Part shown: positions 32,291 through 43,169 of the stretch, piece by piece
Layout: every line of letters starts with the position of its first letter
Position numbering within the stretch: the stretch's first letter is position 1
Assembly: GCA_012932295.1 (NCBI GenBank)
Contig: JAAONU010000004.1
Coordinates: 22,452,872-22,516,871, forward strand
Origin: Cyclina sinensis
Lineage: Eukaryota > Mollusca > Bivalvia > Venerida > Veneridae
Length of the DNA: 64,000 nucleotides
Reading direction: 5' to 3'
Position numbers and translations under genes: made by a program
Notes under the pieces: generated by a model
The model's input: the letters and a program-made list of their open reading frames with translations, nothing else
What the model was told of the DNA's origin: nothing
Database searches by the model: none

Positions 32291-32434
32291 GTCACCACAA
32301 TGTTAAAAATAATATTAATTATACTTTGAACTTGCTTCATAGCCTAACAATAGTATTGTAAACTTGTCACCACAATGTTAAAAATAATATTAATTATACT
32401 TTGAACTTGCTTCATAGCCTAACAATAGTATTGT
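32286..32434 (+). repeat. 75-bp tandem duplication
   Basis: The 75-bp unit beginning AACTTGTCACCACAATGTTA at 32286 is repeated immediately from 32361, identical over 74 bases. Such exact identity points to a very recent duplication, or an assembly artefact. Confidence 0.95.
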
Positions 32435-32435
32435 T

Positions 32436-33250
32436 TAGTGAAAATAATAGTATTCAAGGGTTTTTGCCCCTTCTACGCCGTTTACAGGCGTCTTCCTCTT
32501 AGGAAAATTCCTTAAAATCATAGTTTTCCCGTAAAATTCAATTAACATCAAGTTTTTTCTTCCCCTTTTGCAAAAAAACTGCATTAAATTTCCCCAAATT
32601 TAAGGGAAGGGCACATTCCCCAACCTGGTATAATTGATTCAATTGTACAGGACACTGTCAGTTCAGTTAAACATTTTACCAGATTTTTTCCCAACTTCTG
32701 AAAATGCCATATATACATATACATATATATGTCACCATTTATTACCCCTGGTATATATTCCGTACGACTACATTAAATGACGTCAACATCGTCCGGATGT
32801 AGTAATAAATGCATAGATTGCCGATCTATATAATATAATCTTTGTTTTTACTTACTAGTTTTGCATTTCGATATATTTAACCAACTGCCTTTGTATTGAT
32901 CCGACGTATAACTATATCATTTCTTTTTTGAAATGTGTAGATTGAAAATCACTTAATATATAAAACCAAATATCACTATATTGAATCATATGCTTAATAT
33001 ATGACATGAAAATATCAATATATGAAGGTAATTGTCTCTATATGTAACCGAAGTAGCAATATAAGGGGTCATTTTGACATTATGTGGAACCATGTTGTCC
33101 ATATATTGAATCAAAATATACATTTTTAAGTTCATTTTTAAAAACAATATTAAAAAGCGCTTATATAAAATCAAGTATCGATATATGGATTCATATGCTT
33201 CATATATCATATGAAAAAAAAATCAAAATAGGCTTTTTTATGCCATTTAA
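32436..33250. other. AT-rich DNA, ATAT-rich patches
   Basis: No gene. Between about 32880 and 33220 the phrase ATATATGGATTCATATGCTT recurs with variants; related text occurs near 46500 (ATATATGGATTCATATGACT), so a dispersed repeat is likely but I could not set its borders. Confidence 0.35.
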
Positions 33251-33253
33251 CTC

Positions 33254-33458
33254 TTAACCTGCTGGAACCGAAAGTGATTAGCCTTTGCCACCAGTATAGA
33301 GCCAGTCCAGCCTGCACATCCGCGCAGTCTGACCAGGCTCTACACTGTTGGAAGCTCCTTTTTATATTTTGATATTGAAATTCTTAAACTTTGAATGGAC
33401 TGTTCCAAATTCAAAGCTGGACAAATCCATTACAAAAATTCTGCATGTTCAGGGTTAA
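33254..33458. mobile_element. TTAA-flanked MITE (piggyBac-like)
   Basis: TTAA at 33254-33257 is followed by CCTGCTGGAACCGAAAGTGA. The other end is ATGTTCAGGG then TTAA at 33455-33458. The core GCCAGTCCAGCCTGCACATC is one I recognise from clam genomes. TTAA target duplication and CC-start ends fit non-autonomous piggyBac-type elements. No coding sequence. Confidence 0.6.
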
Positions 33459-33459
33459 G

Positions 33460-34050
33460 ATAGAGAAAACATTGTTGGTGTTATTATTGTTGTGCGGTCG
33501 AAAATCATTGAAATTCTTTTACACAAAAATGAACTGAAAAGCATACTATGTACTTTAAAACAGAAACTTAAAAGTGTTGTATTTTTCTAAAAAGACCAAA
33601 TTTTCAAAGAACTTGTGAAATTTCAAATATTTTGAAGTTGCAACTATTTAGTGTTTTAATAACAGATGTCAAAATAATATTTATGAAACCCAAAGGATTA
33701 TGGCACTTTTTCCTTATTTCCTTATATAAAAATCACAGTAAAACAATGTTACAGCTTTTTTAAGATCTGATAAGGATGTCACCAAAACTATTTTACCCAA
33801 TACAATTTCGTTGTGTTGTCCTAATAGTTCCTGAAATGAAAAAAAAATCATTAACGAAAAAGACTGTCTTGAATGATAAAAATAAAACACAGTTTTGTTT
33901 ACGATTAAGCTATCTTATATGTATTCAACAGACAGACACTTCTGATCACATCACACAGCTAAATGAAATTGTCAAAATTATATATTCAGGATTCAGAAAA
34001 AAAAGAAAACAAGTGTTACTTTACGACGATAAGATGACAGTCCATACATG
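33460..34050. other. AT-rich DNA downstream of the membrane-protein gene
   Basis: A 99-codon plus-strand frame (33776-34075) is AT-driven and antisense to a possible unspliced tail of the membrane-protein gene. I see no independent support for it. Confidence 0.35.
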
Positions 34051-34126
34051 TCAGATGGATGCACACAGTTTATAGTTTTTTTTTCTTTCCTTAAATAAAA
34101 AAGCGTAAAGCTGTTAAAATAAAAAC

Positions 34127-34240
34127 CTTTTGTATACCAGTTTCTGAGGACGACAACACTGACAGCTGTTATAAAGACAAACGCAGAGACTCCACCAAAA
34201 ACTCCTCCAATCAGAGCTAAAGATTCATTGTTCTGAGGAG
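34127..34240 (-). CDS. Transmembrane exon of an FN3-containing membrane protein
   Basis: On the minus strand AACTTACGTTTAAG precedes CTCCTCAGAACAATG, read in phase 1. The encoded sequence is PQNNESLALIGGVFGGVSAF followed by VFITAVSVVVLRNWYTK: a hydrophobic helix of about 22 residues with Gly-rich start and a basic stop-transfer end. It is 38 codons, phase 1 at both ends. The donor (AAAG|GTTTTT) is weak; if it is not used, the frame reads on through a short basic tail to a TGA at 34051-34053. It follows the FN3 exon in a consistent frame, placing the FN3 domain outside and the tail inside the cell. Confidence 0.6.
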
Positions 34241-34941
34241 CTTAAACGTAAGTTAATTTATTATATAGCCTAACTGCTGACACGATGGTTTCCATAGCCC
34301 TATGTTACTCATCTGAGTACCACTGACTTTTGATACGGGTTGTGTTCCTACTCGTCTATGCTAGTTCCCTTGATTTTCACCAAATTTGACTGTTTGATTC
34401 TGAGGCTCCAGATCAAAACAAACAGTCTTACCAAACTTCATGATATAAACACTCGACCTATTTTGTTTTATTCGGTCTGACCAAATTTAACTGTGACAGA
34501 TACCACACAACCCTGAAATGCCTCAGCAGATTTCATCTAAGTACTCATCTGCATATCATTTGTACACGCTGTAACATTTTCAGTTTCTAACCCTCGAATA
34601 CCTACCCAATGACCAACAGTAGTATGCAAAACTATAATTATAATTCAGAAACAGCGATCATCTATATTCTTAGATCAGCATGAAAACATGCAGTAAATGA
34701 ACATCTTAAAAATACTTGGTTACTTGTGACACAAAAGAATCTGACAGATGGACGGACGGGTACACTGACAAGAGAATGTACCGTATTTAAAACGGAGTAA
34801 AACAGGTCTTATTTCTTTGTATTTGCACGAGACTGGATTTGTACTGAAGTTTGCGTACTCAAAGGAATGAAATGTTGTATTTTAAAACTGCTGTTACAAA
34901 TAAAAATGTAAATAAAAATGATTAAGTGATGCCAAACTTAC

Positions 34942-34989
34942 CTTTAAATTTACACATATAGTTTTCAGTGTTTAGCTGGCAAATCTGAG
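34942..34989 (-). CDS. Juxtamembrane exon of the FN3-containing membrane protein
   Basis: A consensus donor (AAAG|GTAAGT) ends a short exon that reads AQICQLNTENYMCKFK in phase 1 at both ends when started after CTAAAAAAG. A stronger-looking acceptor 11 bases earlier (TTATTTTCAAG) would start in phase 2 and add a few residues. Only the first option keeps phase 1 from the FN3 exon through to the transmembrane exon. Two cysteines could form an extracellular disulphide. Confidence 0.45.
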
Positions 34990-35065
34990 CTTTTTTAGAT
35001 CTTGAAAATAAAATTTAATAACAAGACGAAATACCGTAATATTCCTCAAAAATGTCCATACATAC

Positions 35066-35421
35066 CTCTAGAAGGCGTAGTAAAATTCACGAAATCTGTA
35101 TATGAACTATTTCCTTCTTCATTAAAGGCATATATTCGCAGATAATATTTTGTTGACCCTAGAAGACCTTTCATGTGTACAAAAATCAGTTCCTCGTCTT
35201 CACTTAACCCACCAAATACAATTTTTCTTTCTTCCCATTTGCTGAGGTCAGTACTACCTTCCACAACAAATGTTTGTGCTGCCCCTCCATGGTAACCACG
35301 TATCCAGAATAAACTTGCCGATTCGTATTGGACATTCTCGATGGTGATATTACATGGTTGGTTTGGTGGTCCTGTTGATATTGTTGACACTAATTGATCA
35401 GATATGTTTTGCCAGTTATCA
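35066..35421 (-). CDS. Fibronectin type III domain exon of a membrane protein
   Basis: On the minus strand ACGTTTCTTACCAG is followed by open sequence to TCTAGAG|GTATGT. It encodes a complete FN3 fold of about 100 residues. PPNQPCNITIENVQYESASL gives strands A-B with the core Trp in LFWIRGYHGG. Next come FVVEGSTDLSKW and HMKGLLGSTKYYLRIYAFNE with the conserved Tyr of strand F, then GNSSYTDFVNFTTPS. NIT and NSS are possible glycosylation sites. The exon ends in phase 1. An internal acceptor (ATATCAACAG, start 35371) would give a symmetric phase-1 FN3 exon but has a poorer pyrimidine tract. FN3 exons of this kind occur in cell-adhesion and receptor proteins; the specific family cannot be named from one domain. 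Upstream exons were not identified with confidence. Confidence 0.75.
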
Positions 35422-35479
35422 CTGGTAAGAAACGTAATTGAGACATGTAACAATTGCTGCTTTTTAAACCCCAAGTACA

Positions 35480-36030
35480 TGAAATATAAAAAAGCAGTCT
35501 GAAAAAACCCAGCTCGTTTAAATCACAGGAAATATATATTTCAACTGTTTCTTACTTACTGGGCCTCTTTGTTATATTAACTGTACAACAATGTTTGCTA
35601 TTAACAATGGTCCAGGTATACAATTTATCTTATATTCAGTAGACACACAATTTAATACTGTTACAGATATTGATAAGAACTACAGGTCCTGTGGTGGAAT
35701 CAATAATGACCACATCCTTTCTATAGGTACAAGGTTTTCTTATTTACCTCGCTAGTAAACCATTTGATCATTCTGGCAAGACAAATTGACACTCCAGAAA
35801 CATTATTTGAGCAATGCAGGTAGATGTCTGGTTGACAATGCTGTACACCTAAGTTTAAGAGCTTTGGGGGATTTTTTATATAGTCAAGAAAAAAGGATTT
35901 ATTTTAGCTGTTAAAGCAAACTAAGAGAGTTTTGCATGGAATACAATTCTTTTAACACATTTGCTACTTCATGCAAAGAACATAACTGTCATACTTCATT
36001 AACTTTGACCAAGTAGTTGCCATTCGAATA
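35480..36030. other. Region upstream of the FN3 exon; one unmatched exon-like stretch
   Basis: At 35748-35848 (minus) an acceptor CTTAAACTTAG, 101 open bases (phase 1 to phase 0; includes YLHCSNNVSGVSICLARMIK) and donor GAG|GTAAAT look exon-like, but the end phase does not match either start of the FN3 exon. Otherwise nothing supported. Confidence 0.25.
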
Positions 36031-36034
36031 TTAT

Positions 36035-36300
36035 TATATTATCGTTATTTCGCCCTCCAGATTGGGAGGGAGAAGTTACGAAAACGCGATGCAAAGTTGC
36101 GAAAATAGCATGTGGTAACGCGGATATTTATAGCGTGTTATCGCATGTGTTATATTTCGTGCTGTCGCATCGTTTACTCCTGTTTTTGCATCGTGTTGCT
36201 GTACCTTTGCGTTTCAGGCACGAGAGTGAAGCTGCGACGGTCCTAGTACTGTTTCCTTATAGGGCCAACATAGTTCTGCTTTGGCATAATTCAACGTTTG
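36035..36300. repeat. CpG-rich dispersed repeat ('TTGCGAAAATAGC...GCGTGTTATCGCATG')
   Basis: The segment is rich in GCGAAA, TTGCGAAA, CGCATCG and TATCGC words in both orientations, unlike its surroundings. A related patch lies at about 43860-44000 (TTCGCCTAATTTTCTTGC, GGCGAAGATGCGAAATA). It is probably a MITE-like dispersed repeat; clear termini were not found. Confidence 0.4.
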
Positions 36301-37370
36301 AGAAGGTTATATATTGTACACGTTGCGATGCAGATGCTATGGTTTGTTTAAGCAAGGCAAGCTAACAGATTCTCAAGCTTCAAAAAAGCCGTGCTCTTTC
36401 AAGATTTAACGTGATATAACTGAATGCTTTTATGCAAGTTCTTCATTTTCTGTCAGAAATAACATCAAATCAAATTGCAGGTGTCGTACTTTGAGTATTT
36501 TCTATGAACAAAGTAAAACCGTGTCTTCTCGTTACGAATTAAAGGTTCATTATTTATTTATAAACATGCATGACTTGGAATATTTTCACATTATTTTACT
36601 TAACTGTTATTGTCAATGTAGGCTATTAACTTGTTCGGACAATGTTAATAAATATAGAAAATGTAGGGCTTTAAGAGTGACCGCTGACCGTATAATAGTG
36701 ACCTTTTAGTTAATGTGTTAAAGTGCTAAGAAGACTTCTCCTTATGGATAGTAAAAATATTGCAGTTATACGATGACCAGGACAGCTTGAAATATATTTC
36801 CATTAATTTACGTCAAGACTTTTTTCTGTACGGAAAATTGCCAGTATTATATTCCTATAATTTATGTACAATTGGAGCGGGGTTAGTGTTATCCAATATT
36901 ATGTAATTCTATGTTTTGATTGGCTGTTAGAAGATCCGATTATTGCCGAACCATTACGTATTTTTACGATGTGCTACCTGTTGAATCAATTTGCGAAGTT
37001 GTGTTATTCCGGAAATCCTCGGAGAGAATCACGTGACTGTCTGGTAGTATTGTGTAGGAACATTGGATGTTATTGTTTTGAAATCTATTAATAGTAACAA
37101 GTAACTGATAAGAGATACAGGTAACCTTTTGAAGGTTGGCAAAATTATGGCGTTTGATAACAATGCAAAACATAGTAATTTTGTAATTACCGTTTGAAAG
37201 TCATTTTTCATCAAACAGTGAAGTATTTTATATCATCAAACAGTAAAGTATTTTATATCATTTTAAAGGTCTGTAAACTCATATTTTACATATTTAAAAC
37301 ATAATTGTCAAAACTGTTTTCCTTTTTGTTTGTAAATGGTTAAACTTAGTGCATCTAAGCTGCTAGAAAA
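36301..37370. other. AT-rich DNA, no feature
   Basis: No supported exon. A short direct repeat ATCAAACAGTGAAGTATTTTATATC occurs twice at about 37211-37260. Confidence 0.4.
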
Positions 37371-37709
37371 ATGCCGAAACGACAGGTATAAATTAGTTTA
37401 GTGTTCTTTTCTAAAAGCAAAAATTCCAAATCTGCTTATATTTTCAAAATATGAATTTAAAGAGCCTTCAAATGATGTAAAATGATAAATGTTTATGTTT
37501 ATGCATTACCTTAGTTATAATATGTCTGAACAGACAGGTCTTCAATTTAAAGATATATACATTAAATTTCTTTTTAGGCATCTGCAAACAAAATAGAGGG
37601 CTGTAATTTAAGGTTCCCTAAAAATACAGTAAAAAACCGTACACTCAAATGGACTCAAGTCCATTTGAATTTTTCTTGTTTACATTTTATAGTAATAGGC
37701 CCTTGTTAA
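37371..37709 (+). CDS. Weak two-exon model beginning MPKRQ
   Basis: ATG at 37371 encodes MPKRQ and ends at a donor (CAG|GTATAA). The acceptor TTTCTTTTTAG at 37577 continues in phase 0 with ASANKIEGCNLRFPKNTVKN and then RTLKWTQ, reaching a stop at 37707-37709. MPKR at the start and the FPKN...KW spacing weakly recall THAP-type DNA-binding domains, but the N-terminal C-x2/4-C pair is absent. Either a decayed fragment or chance. Confidence 0.2.
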
Positions 37710-39745
37710 TGGCATGGCGGTCTATTTTCAAAGTGTTTGATGTGTTTCTAGGTTTATTGCTAGATCATGTAAATTATGGTTTTGAACAATATAAACACAT
37801 ACTTATTAACATAGAAATATTTGTTGTCTTACTTACAGCGAACATTTACTTCTACTTCTTTAGAAGTTGTGGGAGAGTAAGTTATGTAATGTGTTCACAC
37901 TAATGCAAGTAGTTTCTGCTAAAAATAAATTTTGCTGTTTATTTTCATAACTAGGTATGTGAATGTCAGAGGATATAGAAAAAAAAAACATACTTCCCTT
38001 TTCTGTAACTTCCCCACCAATGCTCGTATTCAGTCGAAAGGTGCTAATGTGCATTCACAAAAGTTGTTTTTAGAAGCAATTTTTTAGGATTTATAGGGTC
38101 TGATCAATTCAGTGCCAGTAAGTATTCGCCTTCTTTCACCGTACATATTACAGCTTTTTATCACAAGCGGTAAGGTCTTGACGACCAAGTCTCCGAGTAA
38201 GTTTCTATTTATATTTCTCATTGAGTTGATTTATGTTTTGGTTGATATGCAATTGTTGTTAACATCACTTATTCAAATTTTATCTCATCTTATTTTTTTA
38301 AAGACTACAGTCAGGATGATAACATTGAAGACAATTTTTAGACTGCCTCTATTTTATCTAAACTTTCATTAGCTATTTTCCTCATCTAGTCGGACAAAGG
38401 AGGGGTGGGTAAAAACATCGGATAGCGTAATACGTCCCTCAAGAATGTAGACATTTTTTCGTTTGTTTGATGAACGGATCGGTTGATTCATTACTCAGTC
38501 GCGTAAATGATACAGCATTCAAGATATGGTATTTGGCGCAAACGAAACCTTTTTTTTTAAAAATTGCTTTCTTGTTTCAATGTGTGCATATATATTTTTA
38601 TAACCAATAGCTGATCACGCGATGCTAAATACAATGGTGAAAAAATTTATAAAATCTCTTAATTTCAGTTTTTTTGTAAACAAACAGTGAATAATTTGGA
38701 TTCAGGCTTTGAAATAACATCCCTTAAATCACATAACAAAAGCTTTAAGCTACAAGACGACACTGAAGGATACGTTGAAATAGAGCGCTTTAAGTTAGAT
38801 GTGTGTTCCATTCACAGAATGTTATCTTCATAAGATTACGTGAACGTGATCTTATGATAATTTGACTTCATCTTTGAAATTTGTATTTACTGCCACCACA
38901 TTTTCGACAAATTAAGAAAGTTGTTTTTCATCATTGACAGCGTGTCATAAATCCACGTCGCCAGCAGGTCATTTCAGAGAGGTTTACAAACTCCACGCAG
39001 CGGTTACTTCCCTTTCGAAGAATGAAGGGGAGATCACTACGAGGAGATTAAGATGGTTTATACAGAATACTTTTTTCGTACTGACCGCCGTCAAAGTGTG
39101 TGCGATATATCATTCAGAAAATCAACGGCCCACAGAATATTCACCTGAACACTTCAACATGTCACGGTTCTTCAGTTTCACATGTACAATATGTACATGC
39201 AGATTCTACTAAAATAACACACAAATATATGTTACACTTATTTTTCTAACGTACATTTCAATAGAGCAGACACTTGGAACATATTTATGCTTGTAATAAA
39301 TGAAGGTCTGCCTTGAATTTATTTCTACTTAAGTGACCTTGTTCATCTATATTTAGAGTGAAACCGCTGGTCTTTCCTTCGACTTTGAACATATGGAATG
39401 GGGAAAATGGCTTTGATTTTAATTGTAATCTTGGGATTTGCATTAAAAGCAAAGTTTATGTGTAATATGCAAATTTGCTATTTTAGTATATTTCATTTTA
39501 CATAGGATGCACGTGTTTGAAACGAGTATGTCAATTACACTAACCTTTTGAATCATAATGATGACCATGGATAGCTCTCCAGAGTACTTTGGCTGTAAGT
39601 CTGCGTTAAAGTAAACATCAGAACCAAAATTACAGTTATTGAATTGAATTTGCAAAGATTTCCTATTTAATACAGATAGGACCCACGTGGCAACGCCAAG
39701 TTTGATTCCAGGGATATAACTTGGCACATAATCTAGTATCTCAGT
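37710..39745. other. AT-rich DNA with dispersed-repeat traces
   Basis: CGGTTACTTCCCTTTCGAAGAATGAAGGGGAGATCACT (about 39000) matches a stretch near 43565-43740 (GCGGTTACTTCTCGTTC ... GAAGAAAGAAGGGGAGATAAC), so a dispersed repeat is present in both places. The 92-codon frame at 38934-39212 is part of it. No gene supported. Confidence 0.35.
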
Positions 39746-40560
39746 GGCGGGGTTAATTTTGATTGGTAGAGTAACTTAGTAGAAGTCCACTAGACATTGC
39801 AATATACAAACAAAGTAAGCTTTATGGCATACGGTTTCAAACAAGAGAATTATCCATATTTATTAGTGACCTAAATTTTTACCCCAGATGACCCTTATTC
39901 AAACTTCAATTAAATATAAACAGCACAAATATTTTTACTAAAATCTTGTTGACTGACTTCAAAATGTGAGTTTTAGAGTGCTAACAAGCCTTCTGTTTCA
40001 TTTAAGCCAGCGACTTAGATTTTGACCACGAATTCAAGCTGGACAAAGAAACATAAACGCAAATATTGAGACTAAAAATCACAACAATGATTTACTTCAA
40101 GATGTGGCTTGTAAAGCATTTACAAAGCTCTCTATGGATTAAAGCAGTGACCTGGTGTTAAGTTTAGATAACCCATATTTAAACTCGATTTAGAAATTAT
40201 CAGCTCAAACACTGTTACTAAAAAGCAGTTGACTGACATCAAAATATGGCCTCTTTAGCGTTTGCAAGATCTTCACAGGGTTTCAGCCAGTGACCAGGTT
40301 TCTGACCCCAGATGACCGATACTGGAGTTCAACTTAGATGTCATCAAATCAAATGTTGACCCCCCCCATCGCCCACCAATTAAAAAAAAATAACAAGTGG
40401 CATGTAGAGTTTTAACAAGGTTTTCCGTTGATTTGCCCTAGTGATCTAGCTTCTGAACCTACGTTTCGAATTCTTCCAAGATACCATCAAGGAAAACTAT
40501 CGGAGCAAGTTTTATACAAATTTGCTGTAAAGTGTAAACAAGGGTTTCCTTTGATTTGGC
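39746..40560 (+). repeat. Decayed copy of the 'CCCAGATGACCC' dispersed repeat
   Basis: Recognisable pieces are TAGAAGTCCACTAGACATTGC, TTTACCCCAGATGACCC, CTAGATGTCATCAAA-type phrases and GTGACCAGGTTTCTGACCC, in the order seen in the element at 11270-12770 but heavily mutated. Confidence 0.55.
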
Positions 40561-41679
40561 CTGGTGATATTACTAGTATTTGTTTTGTTTTGATTACTGC
40601 CTAACAAAACAATTACAATACAACATATAAAATTCTATAACAAAAGTGTTTATATTGATGCAGTGCACTGTGGGAGTGTTATATTCGCAGCATGTGGCTT
40701 GCTTAAGAAATTGATTTCAAAGAAATAATTTGATAATTTGATACAAACGATCGTAACACATGTAAAAGATCTAGAGAAAAAGCTTCGTTTATATTGACCA
40801 ATGTACATAATTTGAATGATCGTTCAGATACAGATAATTACCATTGTGTTGCATTTATGGTTCTGGGACAGTAGTGTTCATGAAGCTATTTGTAACAGTG
40901 TACTGTATATTATTAGAGTAATCTTTCACTTTCTGACAGCTAACTAATTGGTGAATGGTAAATTTCAGAGTTAAAATACCAACCACCCGTTTATTAAAAC
41001 AGAATTCCCTTTTCTCTAGCATCAAAACGTACACTGGTTTCTGAAACTGACAAAAATGTAAGACCTAAACTTTATAGAAGAGTTTAGTACTCAATACTCA
41101 ATTGTCAATTGTCTACCGGAGCAGCAGGTCGATTCAAGCATTCATGTATACAATACAAACTTATGAACCTAGTCAGAAATTATATTCGTGTATAATTTTC
41201 CATTCTGTCTAACACACTAACAGAAACCGTTTATTTAAGCTATTTGAACCAAATATTGTAAAGCCAAGGTAATGATAAAATGAAAATAATGGATATGAAA
41301 TAGTTTATATAATCAAAAATGTCATCTTTAAAATTTACGCAACATCGACTGCACACAAAAAATCACAGCCTTTGACTGAAGAAAGATTTCTTGCCTTAGT
41401 TTCGATAAACCTTATGTTTAACGTACCGATACAGCTTATCGGAAAATCAGATTCGTTGACGCATGCATTGCGCAGGCATTTTTTCAAGCCCAAATGAGTT
41501 TACTAGATGAAATCAATCATTCATGTTAATCAAAATACATTAAGCAGACATTATTCACATGAAACATTTTGTCAGTGTATACAGACGATACACGTGTTGT
41601 TAAGCAAATTTCACGTTGTTTTCGGCTTTTACTTAATATAAGTTATTCGTCTTTGAAGAAGAAAGGGGCAGAAATAGGA
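40561..41679. other. Upstream region of the three-repeat secreted protein gene
   Basis: AT-rich, no other gene. The frame upstream of 41680 is open from 41569, but translation most likely starts at 41680 because a clean signal peptide begins there. No convincing TATA element at a fixed distance was identified. Confidence 0.35.
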
Positions 41680-41824
41680 ATGTTTAATTATTTCCTCATA
41701 CTTGGATGTGTCGCTAGCATTTTTGCGGCGAAACCACTCACATATTGTCCTTACGTGCTCTGCCTTCTACCCGATTGTACGAACACGATCCAGCCACCTG
41801 GACAGTGTTGTCCTTCTTGTGCAG
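41680..41824 (+). CDS. Exon 1 of a secreted three-repeat cysteine-rich protein: signal peptide and repeat 1
   Basis: ATG at 41680 starts MFNYFLILGCVASIFA, a signal peptide with likely cleavage before AKPL. Repeat 1 follows: C-PYVL-C-LLPD-C-TNTIQ-PPG-Q-CC-PS-C. The exon ends in phase 1 at TGTGCAG|GTACAG, and joining to 49052 creates a Gly codon. The full protein, over exons at 41680-41824, 49052-49147 and 49434-49540, is about 115 residues with three repeats of exact spacing C-x4-C-x4-C-x5-PPG-x-CC-P-x-C. The CC-P-x-C ending recalls the second half of von Willebrand factor type C domains; the first half is absent. The product should be secreted and disulphide-rich. The actual role (matrix, shell, defence or signalling) cannot be told from sequence. 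Confidence 0.75.
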
Positions 41825-42738
41825 GTACAGTTTTTTTTCCTTTTTTACCCGTTTTTTAAAAGAAAAATGAAATGTATAACTGTCCGATACGAATCTCATG
41901 TTTATCGCGCATAGAGCATTTTGTGTTTAAACAAATGTATCACAAATATAAAGATCGAATAAGATTAGGACATACAAGGAAAGTTTTTATGTTAAATAAT
42001 ATATACTCTTGTGAAAAATATCGTTGTTAAAATGAAGAACGGGTAAATGTCATTTATAAGTCGTTTTATTATACAATTTGAGAGTATGTCTTTGATGGAA
42101 CATCTATGTGTTAATCAACGATAATTATGAATGAGACTTGCATATCGCCTTTCAAAGCAAGGTGTAACTTTCTGTCATTCTCCCAGATAAGTTTTTTATT
42201 TTGTTGATATTCTCTTGTTTACACATAAACTATGAAATGAAGGCATGCTGTTACGTTGATTTGCATTCTCTTCAGTATTGAGTTTATCATCTCCTGATGT
42301 TTTCAGACCTAGCAAAACTAGCCAACTTTTTTTTTGTTTAGATATTTCGGTACATACTAAGTGTCATTTATGTTTATGTTCTTATTTACTAAACTAATTA
42401 TTTGAATATAGGCAAACATCGATTTAAATTGGTCATACCACTGTTTTATACTTCAATTATAGTCTCAGCCACTCTGATACTTTTCTCAATTTTCTTGGCT
42501 ATTTCTAACTAAATTAGTATTTCTTTTATCTCCTAATTTGAATGTGTGCAACCTTCTGCTTCTTTCTTTCATATCGCCCGACAACTTTAGCACGCTTTTG
42601 TCTGAATGTTTTATTTTTTTATGATGCCCAATATTTTCAAGTACAATAGTTTAATCTCGTAACTACTTTATAATACGTATAATTAATGAGATTTTTAGAT
42701 AATATTAATTTAGATAACAAAGCAAATTCAAAACTAAT

Positions 42739-43169
42739 GAGAGACAAAATTTAATTTTATATTAAGTTCACTTCGATCTTTGTTAATTAAAATGTTTGTT
42801 ATTAATCATACCATGCTTATACTTCCACTGTCCCTCGCCACCCAATTTTAGGCCTAATGCATTTTAAGTATAGTCTTAATATGATCTTAATAAGATTATA
42901 CAAAATACTAGTGACGTTCATCACTGGCACATCATTTATCAATAATTATCGCGACTCGCATCACCATAAAGTGTTCCCGTTCAATTTAAGTCATTATTTT
43001 TCTCCCCTGAATAAATCCTTGCATATCATTTTCAGCTATTGAAAACCCGCTATGCCTAAACTTTGGCTGGGAGGGAAGTTTGAAAGTATAAGCATAGTAT
43101 GATTAATGCAAAACATTTTAATCAACAAAGAACTGAACTAAATAAATATAAAATAAAATTGGGTCTCTC
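42739..43169. mobile_element. 431-bp MITE with long (~110 bp) inverted ends
   Basis: The left end starts GAGAGACAAAATTTAATTTT and runs through TTAATCATACCATGCTTATA to CAATTTTAGGC (about 42854). The right end, read in reverse, gives GAGAGACCCAATTTTATTTT, TTAATCATACTATGCTTATA and AGTTTAGGC. The arms diverge by indels but keep the same order. No transposase; the 61-codon frame at 42857-43042 lies in the loop and is not convincing. Confidence 0.6.

Noticed and set aside
35748..35848. Upstream exon of the FN3 gene
   Set aside because: Good acceptor and donor, but its phase-0 end does not match the phase-1 or phase-2 start of the FN3 exon.
37371..37709. THAP-domain gene
   Set aside because: Only an MPKR start and FPKN...KW spacing match; the zinc-binding N-terminal cysteines are missing. 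Kept only as a weak model.
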